Assembly (NCBI RefSeq): GCF_000524195.1 | Contig: NW_020170413.1 | Span: forward strand, 519,008-583,007 | Direction: 5' to 3' | Source of the DNA: Echinococcus granulosus | Taxonomy: Eukaryota; Platyhelminthes; Cestoda; Cyclophyllidea; Taeniidae | Length of the DNA: 64,000 bases | In this document: positions 26,075-36,216 of the stretch, one piece after another | Layout of the letters: each line of letters begins with the position of its first letter | How positions within the stretch are numbered: position 1 is the stretch's first letter | Made by a program: the position numbers and the translations under genes | Notes under the pieces: generated by a model | What the model was told of the DNA's origin: nothing | What the model saw: the letters and a program-made list of their open reading frames with translations, nothing else | Database searches by the model: none

Positions 26075-28380
26075 AAAGCATTCGATAAAGTAATATACGG
26101 AACTCGCTTTTACCTACATGATTGATTAGCTCCAAGGTATTTGTTTTTTTCTGTGTTTGGGTCACAATTGATAAAGTTTGATGGGATGTTGGGGGGCTTG
26201 TACTAATCACTAAATTACATGGGGACATCTGAGATTCATGATTTCTTCTACGTCCATCAACTAACTCAGACTGGTGCTTACTATTTGTCAGTCGGTGACT
26301 TGGTTTGGGGAAGTAGTGATCTTTGTAACTAATTGCATCTATAGTGGAAATTCGAGTCCATTTGGGCTGAGGCTTGTAAAATCCAACTTCTCCCGTAAGA
26401 GGCGCGAATGCTTTGAAAATTCTCAGCCTTCGTCAATTGCACACAGACTTGTGCTGCTCACTGAAGCACATCACTATCAAGTGAGTAGTTTTCGAGGGCT
26501 GTTCTGCGTCCTTTAAGCATTCCTCGTGGGAATGAATTTGTCTTAACGAATACTTTTAGAATGGTGATTTGAGAGCCCGCGGATGCTTGTAACAGTAAGT
26601 CTTTGAGCATACTTTGCGAGCTTATGAAGGACTCAGGCTCAGTAAGGTAGTTGAATGGCGTAAACGCTGCAGAGGCGGTTTACCAAACACCGACGCACGT
26701 CAGTCATTCTTGTGAATATTCAGGCGGTGGGTGGAACCCTTATCTCACCCCAGGCGCACATTGTGTGTCTAAATCGCGTAAGGGACGAGGACGCAACATA
26801 ACTCCGCCTTGAAGATATACAATTTTGAAAGGTTAGCTTGCCCGCAGTTGTCCGGGCATGTGTTGCGTAAAGCCCTGATCCAGATGTTGGTTACATACCG
26901 GGGGGTGGCGGCCATGTTTATGAATGTGATAGAAAACTGTCTTGAAACGTCTTCTTTTCTTTTTTTGAAACCCAAGATTTCTGTTTATATTGGACACTTG
27001 TGCTTTTGTTTTTTCTATGGAAAAATACAGTGTCGGGGATGCTTTTTTTATTATGATTCATTGTCTTAGCTTTTTTTCGGCAAGTCGCTTATGCGTGTTT
27101 AGTTGTAAAAGTTATCACTCACCTGGTTAAAAAAAATAGCTCCAAATTTAATGCGTAAATCGCACCCAAAGAGGCGGGTGCAGCGTTTTGTCACAAACCG
27201 GTTATGTACTGGAGTTGTGCCAAAGGCACGGATCCATCTTCATCAAAATGTGTGTTTACTATGCGCATGCAGGTCTCTCTCGAGTAATTTATAAGTTTTA
27301 AATATGTCTGTGCCGATGTGACGGTTGCTGAGGTCTCCAGATACCCAACTGGCTACAGCCAAAACTTTGGCAAACATAGGCAGAACTTTTGTACAAGGTA
27401 CGAAGGATTTCGCTGCAGTTTTTTTGCGGCCAAAATTATATAACTGCAGGACGTTCTTGAGATACCTTCTTTGTTAAAATAATCTGCAATCTCTCTCTAG
27501 CGATGCACAGACTTGTTAATCCCACTTTCATAAAACGCCCAATCTCTAGAAGCCGAAAGAACTCAGGTTTTATCCACCTCAATGTCTACCTTAATTTTGT
27601 TCTCCAACGGTCTACTCTGTTTAGGCTGCTAGTGCAATGTGACGAAAAGGTGTTAACCGCATTGAGCGTGGTGAAGCATTTTCAGAAGAATATGGCGAAT
27701 GGGGAGGAGGCGAAACTTTTCCCTTCCCATCCTAAAGTACGATATATGAACTCTTCTCATATTTCAATTTTGTAGTGGTATAGAGCTCTGTGCTGATTTG
27801 AAGGAATTGGATGTCTGACTGGCTGACTGACTGACCGACCGGACCTAGCTGTTTTCAAGGTGGTTTTCTAGCACACGTCCGGATCATATCGTATCAAGTG
27901 GATTTCAGCAGTCAATTCTCAGTCAGCATTTCCGTCTCTGGGATGTTGCATGCCTTATAGAAGGGTAGAGCAGTGAGTGATGATGAGAAAAAGAAAAGGA
28001 AAACAGGAGAATAAAATTGGATCTATCTCTATCCATCCCGTGTCCAAATCTGTCTGTCATTTGGCCATACAGCAACTCAATTATCCTTGCTAAGTCGTCG
28101 AGTTTGAGCTTCTACGAGTGTTGATCGCTGAGCCTTTTAATCTGCACTTTCACAGACTTAGTAGAAGTGTTACTACTTGTTTATCTTTTCGTACGATAAA
28201 TAATTCAGGCCATGTTGGGTTCTTAACTTCGACTTTTTCTTTCCACCCGTTGGGGACATTAATTGTTCCTTCGAACTCGACAATTATGTCCTTTTTCACG
28301 CAGAAAGTACACTACCAACCCTGTTTATTCAACCTTAGGGTTAATCCAACTTGTTTGCATAAACTGACCCCATCATGCAC
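26075..28380. other. Spacer between the two paralogous genes
   Basis: 2.3 kb with no supportable gene. No canonical AATAAA follows paralogue A closely. There is a short GACT-type simple repeat at about 27815-27842 (GACTGGCTGACTGACTGACC). Open frames here lack signal peptides and splice support. Confidence 0.4.
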
Positions 28381-28383
28381 GCC

Positions 28384-28390
28384 TATTTAA
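28384..28390 (+). promoter_or_regulatory. TATA-like box of paralogue B
   Basis: TATTTAA lies 45 bases before the ATG at 28429 and is preceded by GCACGCC, resembling the GCACG-TATAAAT arrangement before paralogue A. Confidence 0.5.
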
Positions 28391-28428
28391 GATTCAAGGG
28401 TGCTCTCTTCTCGTCTTCATTTGAAGTC

Positions 28429-29724
28429 ATGCGACTTCCCGGTTCTGTATTTCTAGTCCTGCTGCTCTGGACGTTTGCTTCTCCATCAGTTTGCAAGGTA
28501 GGATCCTGTTTTAAGACAAGTCTCGTGGTGATGGTATAGGTCATGAATTAGGAAAACACCTTTCCAGCTTGGTACTTTAGTAGACTTTTACTTTTTAACG
28601 TGTCTTTGTCAAATATATCCAAATTTGTCAGCATTGATAGAAAGTGGATATTTTATAGTAGCTGAGGTCCGCGGGTATAATCTTGCATCAATTTTTTAAA
28701 GTCCTGATTGGAGGTGTCTTTAACTTTAGGGCATTTTGCATTTTCTGGGTTTTGGATCTTTTTTCTAGTGTTATGTATGAGTGAAGGTAAACGTAGCCTT
28801 CCTTTTAAGGAAGTTTTGAAATTTCCAGTTTCATAACTCTACGACTATTAACTCTCTTAGCCCTTGTCACTTGAATCCAGCACCAAGAGCCACGTCCTAT
28901 CTCACCCCAAACGTTGTTATAATTATGAAGGTAAGTTTTGCATCGCCTTCTAAAAAATGATGCTATTTGTAGACATTGAAGCAGTAAAATTGCAGCTATA
29001 CACGCATATCAATGACATTATTGAGGACATTATGGAGTGTATCAAGAGCGGTATCCCTATTGAACGGTGCAAGATGGAAGGTATCAGGCGGAGAGATGGG
29101 AGGCACCATGAAAAACTGAGTAACGGAAAGGCTGTGACTGTTGACTCGAGATGTCTTAGAGGAGAAAAGGACAAATCAAACGGTAGCAGTCATTTCGTAA
29201 GTGGTGGACCCTATTCTGGATCCAGTGGTAATGGTAGAATTGGTAGCTACACAGGAAACGAGGTATTGAATTCTGCATCCTATGAGTTTGGAAGAGGTGG
29301 GGACTATCCAGGAGAAGATGCTGAGAGTGGTGAATACAACGAATCTCTTCCTGAATCCAACAGCTATGGAGAAAGAAGTGGTTATATGGAAAATGACGAG
29401 TCCGCTTTTGAAGCCAATGGTTATGGGGGAAGTAATAGTTACACAGGTGACGATTTACCCGGTGTCTACAGTGGAAGCGGCAGTTATTTAGAGAGCCAAA
29501 AACCCTATCCTGGATCTTACAGCCCTGATGGAAGTAGAGGGTCTTGTGGAAGCAGTGAATGCTCTGATTTCATTGGTACTGGTGGCTATCCAGAATCCAA
29601 TAACATGAATGTCAGCCTAGGCAGTCGTCAAACCCGTAACTTCAAAAATGAAATCAACTGTGTTTGTGATCAAGGAAGGGGTCCGGATGCTCGTTGTTCT
29701 TGTAGACAGCAGAATGAACATTAG
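28429..29724 (+). CDS. Secreted Gly/Ser/Tyr-rich protein with cysteine-bearing head (paralogue B)
   Basis: Exons 28429-28497, 28861-28930 and 28973-29724 give a 296-residue protein. Residues 1-20 or so are a signal peptide ending FASPS before VCK. The 70-base exon 2 ends KRCYNYE, matching ECYLNEQ in paralogue A. Exon 3 starts with a helix-like region carrying DIMEC and IERCK, again matching the partner. After residue 100 or so the sequence becomes low in complexity: Gly, Ser, Tyr, Asn and Glu dominate, with irregular repeats around GSY, NGYGG and SGSY. The last 22 residues hold two CxC pairs (CVC and CSC). The second intron is only 42 bases, against 39 in paralogue A. AATAAA follows at 29752-29757. 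Family not recognised. The tail composition recalls structural, matrix-forming or adhesive secreted proteins, which is inference only. Confidence 0.85.
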
Positions 29725-29751
29725 TCATCTTACCTTGGAATTCAAGTAGTT

Positions 29752-29757
29752 AATAAA
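29752..29757 (+). terminator. Poly(A) signal of paralogue B
   Basis: AATAAA occurs 28 bases after the TAG that ends the Gly/Tyr-rich protein. The 3' UTR would be short. Confidence 0.6.
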
Positions 29758-31019
29758 ATGGCCTCTCACACTCGCTATTTCGCAATTGGGTGGGCCGTAT
29801 TTGGGGTGGCCTTAGCCGTCCATTGGTTGGGGACGTCAAAATTGTGGCTTTTTGTCATGTGTTTGGGTCTAAGGTAGTAAACAAGGGTCAAAAGTAGCCT
29901 TCGGGATCGAAATAGCCTTTGAATGCAATTGAAAATATCCGCATGTGAAAGATTCCCATTATCCATTCTCCCGAATAATGTTCATATGTACTTCGGGTCT
30001 TGGAGCACTGCATTTATCTTTATTTACATTGTGTGGAGTACATGTACATACCTCCTCCCACAAAATCCCAATCTTAACGAACACTTTCCGGAATGTCATA
30101 CCAAATTGCCCATACACTTGTCTGTTGCCCTCTTTCTACAGTTGCTTAGGCATCAACCTGACACACACCACGGAATTTTAAGGCTGTCATGAGTCTGCAC
30201 ATCACTGACCCTTTCATTCAGCTGCCCTGCCAACCCCTCTATTCTCATTCATCTGTTTTCGCGATGCTATTTATGGGTTTCTTCCTTATTCTCCCTGGTC
30301 TAGGCGACTATATTTGACCCTTTTAATCCATTTTATATTTAATTCAGTGTCTAACAAGCACTCCGTCGGGGATAAATTTACGACCCTGGCGCAATATCCA
30401 ATTCTTCCTCCTTTAATGTAAGTAGCATCTACGTTTACCAGCCATCTGCACTTTCGAGTGCCATCTTTTGTGCTAGACTTCAAAGGCAGCCCGCGAAGGC
30501 TTGTTATTTCCCATCTCCTTCACCCTCTTTGTTTGTACCGCCTCGAAACTAGTGATATGTGAACTTATTTAGTAAAGTCCATTTTTTTTTAATTCCGGAG
30601 CCCTTCCTAATGTTTTTTTACGTACTGTGCACAAGATGCATAGTATTCTCAATTTTCTTGATAACACGAACCAATTCAGGTTGTCTTTTCTTTCGCGCGA
30701 TGTTTCTCGGCTGGATTCGGAATTCCTCCCGAGGGAAGCCCCCTAAAACGCATAAATTTGTAGGATTTGGCAACCACCCTGAAATCGTAATTTTCCTCCC
30801 CCTTTTTGCTGCTTTAGGTGATGATGCGGGCTTTATTTGTTTGTGCATAATTAGTAATTTCCATGTAGAATAAACCTGTTTCAATTTTCCCGCTAGTATT
30901 CCAATGGGATTGTATGTTTGTGATTGTTTATTTGTTCCTCTACCCACCGGCCAATAAAAGTCCACCTTTTATGCCCTTAACCCAAAAAAGAACTAGTCAA
31001 AAGCTCAGAAATGCATATA
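29758..31019. other. Spacer between convergent genes, no gene seen
   Basis: Sequence between the 3' end of paralogue B (plus) and the 3' end of the first antigen-B-like gene (minus). An overlapping pair of open frames at 30559-30965 on both strands has no family resemblance or splice support. Confidence 0.4.
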
Positions 31020-31025
31020 TTTAAT
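31020..31025 (-). terminator. Variant poly(A) signal of antigen-B-like gene 1
   Basis: ATTAAA on the minus strand, about 75 bases after the stop codon at 31098-31100. It is the only poly(A)-like hexamer I saw close to the end of this gene. Confidence 0.35.
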
Positions 31026-31097
31026 TCACTACCTATCACAGCGTTGACAACGACGACAGCAATAGCATGAGACACTAAAATAAGGACTGTGTACTTA

Positions 31098-31731
31098 TTA
31101 CTTATTCTCCTTGAGCAGCCCCTTGATGTAGATGGCGAGCAGACTGCGAACAGCCTTATGACCTAAAGGAAAATATAGTAATTAACTTCTTTTGTAAAAT
31201 ATCAAAGTTTTCATGCAGAATAGAACCCACCCTGAGCAAATGCTTGTTTCAGCTGACCCAATTCAGCGGCGACTTTTTGACCTTCTTCTGTTGCAAAGTA
31301 CCTATTTGCTTCTATCACTAGTGCCATTATGTTCTACAAGCACCAAGAGAGGGCATGTGCAATGGGATGCCATAATGAGGAGGGTGAAGAGGCCTAAGTG
31401 AACACTTAAGAGAACGAATTATTGGACACGCTATAAACGAATGATGGAATTATTAATTCATGGTTGGATAGTCAGTAATAAGGAATATCAATCACATTAG
31501 TGATTATATTGTGCAAGGTTCTCAAAACGGGACTTAGCCAATGTTAGTGAAGGTAGGAGAGACAGATTGACGTACAGGACCACTAAAAAGTCGAAAGGAA
31601 CTTTTAAATTGGACTGACTATTCGGTCAAAAAGAACACGGAATGATGCTGGAAACAGAGGCTAACTTACGCAGCAGAAGTGACGGCAATGAGAGTGACCA
31701 AAACGAGGAGGCTGACGATGAAGAAACGCAT
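31098..31731 (-). CDS. Antigen-B-like 8-kDa secreted protein 1, with a putative 7-base microexon
   Basis: Exons in gene order: 31670-31731, 31576-31582, 31231-31333, 31098-31162 (TAA). The result is 78 residues. Residues 1-20 are a signal peptide (MRFFIVSLLVLVTLIAVTSA). The mature part is about 58 residues, one amphipathic helix-rich domain with no cysteine, carrying ANRYFATEEGQKV and ending IYIKGLLKENK. Size, signal exon and the pattern 'RxFxxxxGQKV ... R..L..xIKGLL' fit the cestode 8-kDa / antigen B family, secreted helical apolipoprotein-like proteins that carry lipids and are major diagnostic antigens. Exon 1 ends in phase 2 and the main exon starts in phase 0, so a tiny exon is needed; the 7 bases at 31576-31582, between TTTTTAG and GTACGT, restore the frame exactly. 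The TATA box is at 31786-31794. Confidence 0.8.
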
Positions 31732-31785
31732 TTTGCTCTGTCGAACGCGCTGTGATGTAGACTGCGAATTAGGCGTCCGACGCGG

Positions 31786-31794
31786 CTTTTTATA
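31786..31794 (-). promoter_or_regulatory. TATA box of antigen-B-like gene 1
   Basis: TATAAAAAG (minus strand), with the next base C, about 55 bases before the ATG at 31731. The same ten bases, TATAAAAAGC, stand before antigen-B-like gene 2. Confidence 0.72.
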
Positions 31795-34700
31795 CGCGTT
31801 AGGCGGTGTGACCCCGTGGCGCGATGTCACACCCCTGGATCTCTCTGTGTCGCAGATACGGTGTGACCTGGGCTGCACAAGGGGTCAGACCAATGTGGTG
31901 TCACGCCTGGATAAAATCAGTTTTCATTACGAATTTAGGTATTGGAGTTGTCAGCTCTGGCATCTAATTCGAGCCATTGATGCAGTTTCATGCTCACTAG
32001 TCACTTTTTTGATTGGTAAATTGCTTTCATTACTAATTAAGGCGCACTTTCTTTTTTTTTTTAAAGTTGGCTGAAAGTACCAGTGATCTTGGTAGTTTTG
32101 CAAGATTTTGTCTTGACGAAAAAGCGCCATGCAAACTTGTCAAGCAGTCATGACTGGGATCTCCCCACAACTCGAGGATGTGCAAGAAATATTTGCAAAC
32201 ATCTAGAATAGATGAACTAGTCTAAAGTGAAATCTATAACAAAAACATCCTCCATCTCACTTGAGCAGGGAGACTCCTCTTCCTCCGCATTCCTTTGACA
32301 ATACTTCGCCAAGTTATGCAGTGTAGATTTTTATAGTCGGTTTAACAGCTATGTCTTCTTCAACTATCAAAACTCAAAGCGTTTTGTCTAAAGTCGGAAT
32401 AACTCTTCTAAACTTCGTCGATGGTTTTAAGGTTGATGGGCAGTTAGTTTTTTTTGACAAGACCATCTTTCTATTATTTGGAATCCCAAAGTTTCAGAAC
32501 GGCTGGGACGGGTGCGACCTGAGCCGAGGGTGATAGCGTATCAGATCCCCGTGAAATAACGACTGTTTTTGGTCTGTCTTTCTCGAATCCGGATTGCAGG
32601 GCTTATCCCCTCGCTCAAGTCGTCAGTCACGTTCGGTAATTAAAGGTACGCTAAATTCCAACCGTACCAAGACCTGGCATTTCACGCGTTAGCTAGACGA
32701 CCACGGAGATGACTGATGTGTGGTAGTTCGGACACCCTGAGGTACAGACCGTTTTTGAAACGCCTACAACATTTAAATGTCTTACGATTGAGTGTTTTAT
32801 TACTGTGCTTGAAACCTTCTATGCGAGCGGATGTCCAGAGCTTAGAATTTGTCCGGGTGATAATTCCTTCATTGGTACACATTATGACATGTTGAAGAGT
32901 GTGTAGACCTTACCGAACTGGCTGACGTGTAGTATGCACGTGACAAGACAGATTTGACAAGACCGCTGCAGGTAGTGCCGTCGCCGTATCTCCTCCTCTG
33001 TTATGCGTGCTTGTAGAATCAAAAGTCCCAGTTTGACTTCATTCTCGACAGTTAACAGATCAAAATTTGACCTGACCTCATATTTTTTTATCACTGTCAA
33101 ATGGGGTAAGTTGAACTCCTACTCAACTAACAGGTTTTACGAACAACAATTACTTTTCTCATTCACTGCTTAAAAACGTCCAGTGCATTTTTCCACTCCA
33201 GAAGTCTTAATGCCTGGTAGAACCTTCTACATTCATCGACATTTCCCTTCAAGCGCTTATTAAAGAACCTCAAAGGTATTTACTTCCGCTCTAGTGTTGA
33301 TTATGCTTGCCTCGAGGAGGTGGAAAGCTTCAAAACACAGAAGATTGTGCAAATTTTCTTCTCAAAGCCAAATTTGCCATCTTTTCAGAGGCAGAAACTC
33401 TTTTTGTTTTTCCGCCCTGGTCTCAATTGGCCGAGGTGGAGCCTCTGCAGTTCGGACGGTGATTTATTTGCACGACTTATAGAGAAAATGAATTGCGTTT
33501 ACTACCGGCTTCCATCGCTTTGGTTATTTGCGTCGTTTTTTAGGGTTGGTGCCTCCAGGGTTGCAATTTTAGGCCATAAAATTTTACGCACGTTGCGTCC
33601 TGTCCTGGGGCTGTTGTTATTATCTAACGCTTCCACCCCAAATCTGTCGAAGTCTTTGATGCTTGTGACGGCACTTTATCGCTACTGTCTCTGGCGTACA
33701 ATTTTGAAGACAATCAGGCAAATGGGTCTCTTAATAGTAATATCAAGTGCTTTATTTTGGATTTTGAAATTTTATTCTTTGTTTTGTCTCAATTTTCAAG
33801 GCATGGATACAGGAAATCTTGAAAAAAAAGGCATAGTAGCAGACTTTCGATATACCATTGGCTATCAAGGTATTCTGAGTTTGAAGGACTAACATTGCGA
33901 CAGGCAGTCCATTAAAGGGATTTCTCACGCACAGCGGATTATGTCGTTGGCTGGGATGGCAAACATCTGGTTGAATTTAGGCAAGGTTGATCCGCTGAAG
34001 CATGTCTCTACCCCCTTTATATCACAGTGTATGTAAAGTTTTTAAAGAGGGAGTTCGTTTAACTTAAAATTTTACATGGCATGGCGTCCTGTACTGCCTT
34101 GGAAGTACAGGTCTTACCTCCCGCCTATTGATCCATCATGTCTGTTTTTAACTGAAGTCGTGTGGAGATCTCAGCCCTGATTGTTTGGCCTCTAGCAAGT
34201 GAACAAGGTGTACTCATCTGGGCTTGAATGATTTGCGTCTTTAGAATGTTTGAATGGTTTGGGGTGTCATCGATGATGTGTTCTTTGCTTGACAAATGAC
34301 CACTACAATGTAAATGTTAATTCTCGCCATAAGTCACTCAGTCAACGGGCAAGCGACGCGAAGTACACGGTGTACGGTGTGTGAAATAAGGGAATAAGAA
34401 CAAGGAGAAAGTTCTTGGGGCTTTTAGGTGGCCTTTAAGTGGGACCCATGGGGTTGGCTTCCACCGCCACAACCTCCTCATCCCCGTTGAAGTGGATGCA
34501 AACGTGCTGATGCATCACTCATGTGATGTGTTATAGAGATTGTCCACGGAGCTGGTCACCACAGTGATTTGCATTCGCGAAAACTCGGTTTATAAAGCAG
34601 ACAGATGTAGTAAAACTACATTCATCGAGTTTGTTCAGGCAGGAAGCAGTACCTTACCGACAGACAATTTGCGACCAGGCATTCTGTAAACTGTAGGAAC

Positions 34701-35493
34701 TTTTTGGCAGTCTGATAAGCATGGCGCATCTTTTTACTGAGAAACTTATCCCTCCCTTTTGCAGTTACTTATCTTTTCGCCGGAAAATTGAATGAAGCTG
34801 AATTTTTTTTGTTGGTATATTCCGCCTGTAACCCAGCGATAGTTGTCAATTCGTCATCTGCATCATCAGCTCTCTATGCCTAGTATAATTCTTAGCTACC
34901 TTCAAAACCTAGCACCCAATTTTTTCAACACCTTCGCTATTAGCATGATGTATTAGCATGTACATCACTAAATGTGTGGAGCTTATGGCACCAGTTGACA
35001 GCGGCCCGATTACACCAAATCGTGCTTTGCGAACAGCCTGGTTTAATTTAAAATCGTACGTAAGGAGGTGCGGATTTAATTTTATTCCAGAAAAAAAAAT
35101 AATTTACTGCTTGTTCTTGAGCACCACCAGAATTAGCTGAAACAGAGGAGTATCAGTGTCACTTTAAAATAAGGACATTCCAGTGGACCACGAATGGTTG
35201 ATTTCCCCTTCAAAGTGGCCTCTCCTTGCTGTTGTACCAACACACCTAACCCTTGTTCCGCTTCCCATCCTCACTCATTGTCAAGACTCCCTCTATTTGT
35301 TGCTTTAGAAACAGACATAGTCACTGCTTAAATCGCCACGACAACTGCTAATTTGACGCCTTTTCTTACAGAGAAGTAGTACACAATGGGAGCATGTTTA
35401 CCGGTAAACTAAGCCTTTTATTTAAGACCACTATTTCTGAATCAAAGGTGAAATGCAAGCCCAGAATGTCGTTGTAATGGAATGCTTTTAATC
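31795..35493. other. Spacer between the two antigen-B-like genes
   Basis: 3.7 kb with no gene I can support. A 190-codon plus-strand frame at 33320-33892 starts with GTG, has no splice or domain support and is probably chance. Minus-strand frames near 32680-33100 might be decayed repeat material. The last part leads into a C-rich (plus) run at 35500-35540. Confidence 0.4.
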
Positions 35494-35499
35494 TTTATT
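35494..35499 (-). terminator. Poly(A) signal of antigen-B-like gene 2
   Basis: AATAAA on the minus strand, about 135 bases after the stop codon at 35633-35635 and directly after the G-rich run at 35500-35540. Confidence 0.55.
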
Positions 35500-35540
35500 C
35501 CCTCCCCCCCTCCCCTACCCCCTCCCATCTGCCCTTCCCC
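35500..35540 (-). repeat. G-rich run with G-quadruplex potential in a 3' UTR
   Basis: On the minus (sense) strand this stretch has at least four runs of three or more G within about 40 bases. It lies between the stop codon and the AATAAA of antigen-B-like gene 2, so it would be part of that mRNA's 3' UTR. Confidence 0.6.
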
Positions 35541-35632
35541 TACGCAGACACGAACAAAAGTGACCATCAAATGTTTTAATGAGAGATCATGATTTCGAGT
35601 TTGAATTACGCCATGACATTTGTATTGGCCTC

Positions 35633-36177
35633 TCACTTCACTGGTTTAAGCAGCCCACTTTTTGGTGCATTGTTTGCCTTCTCCAGCAGGCGTTTCAGGA
35701 CGTTTCCCAGCCAGATTTCGGCGCGTTCACGAGCTATTTAGGGGTCCTCATTTGAATGCACCATCACAGAGCTTACCTTTTTCGACCACATTAATTACAG
35801 TTTTGCCCGCCTCCAGCGCCCCTGTACCCAATTCGTCCTCACTGATAAAGTGTCCAATACCCTCCAGGATGCGCTTTATGTAATCCTTCAGCATTCGCAT
35901 GTAGTCTTTCTGCACAACAGATGTGGTGATTAAGTGAGACAGAGGAATCACAAGCCTACCTGACTAAAAGACACAAAAGAAAGGAATAGTTGTGTTAAAT
36001 TATTAAGAACTTACCCCGCACTGACACGTGGTGTGGTATTTCTAAAAGTTAAGGAAAATTGAGAGATTAATTATGGAGGGCAGGAGAGGGCGCTATTTAC
36101 GACCTCGCAATGTCGCAATTCACTCACTGAGCAGCCACTGAGAGGACGAGAAGAATGAGGAATACGAGGGCTCTCAT
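35633..36177 (-). CDS. Antigen-B-like 8-kDa family secreted protein 2, with a putative 4-base microexon
   Basis: Exons in gene order: 36128-36177, 36015-36041, 35960-35963, 35777-35909, 35633-35733 (TGA). Total 104 residues. Residues 1-16 are a signal peptide (MRALVFLILLVLSVAA). The mature part of about 88 residues is helix-rich and cysteine-free, with charged amphipathic stretches (MLKDYIKRILEGIGHFI and ARERAEIWLGNVLKRLLE). It resembles the Taenia/Echinococcus 8-kDa antigen family, secreted lipid-binding oligomers. Intron phases 2,2,0,1 only work if a 4-base exon (TCAG, 35960-35963) flanked by TTTTAG and GTAGGC is included; without it the main exon is out of frame. The last two exons match gene 1 in phase (phase-1 intron before the last exon), supporting common descent. 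The 5' UTR would be very short because the TATA box is 31 bases from the ATG. Confidence 0.8.
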
Positions 36178-36207
36178 GGTGTATCCTGATTTTAATGTCT
36201 CAACTAG

Positions 36208-36216
36208 CTTTTTATA
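36208..36216 (-). promoter_or_regulatory. TATA box of antigen-B-like gene 2
   Basis: TATAAAAAG followed by C on the minus strand, starting 39 bases before the ATG at 36177. It is identical over ten bases to the box before antigen-B-like gene 1. Confidence 0.75.

Noticed and set aside
31666..31878. A longer N-terminus for antigen-B-like gene 1 using an upstream ATG in the same frame
   Set aside because: The upstream part contains the TATA box and would bury the signal peptide; the internal ATG at 31731 gives a standard signal peptide.
33320..33892. A 190-codon open frame on the plus strand between the antigen-B-like genes
   Set aside because: It starts at GTG, has no signal peptide, splice support or family resemblance, and lies in AT-rich spacer; most likely chance.
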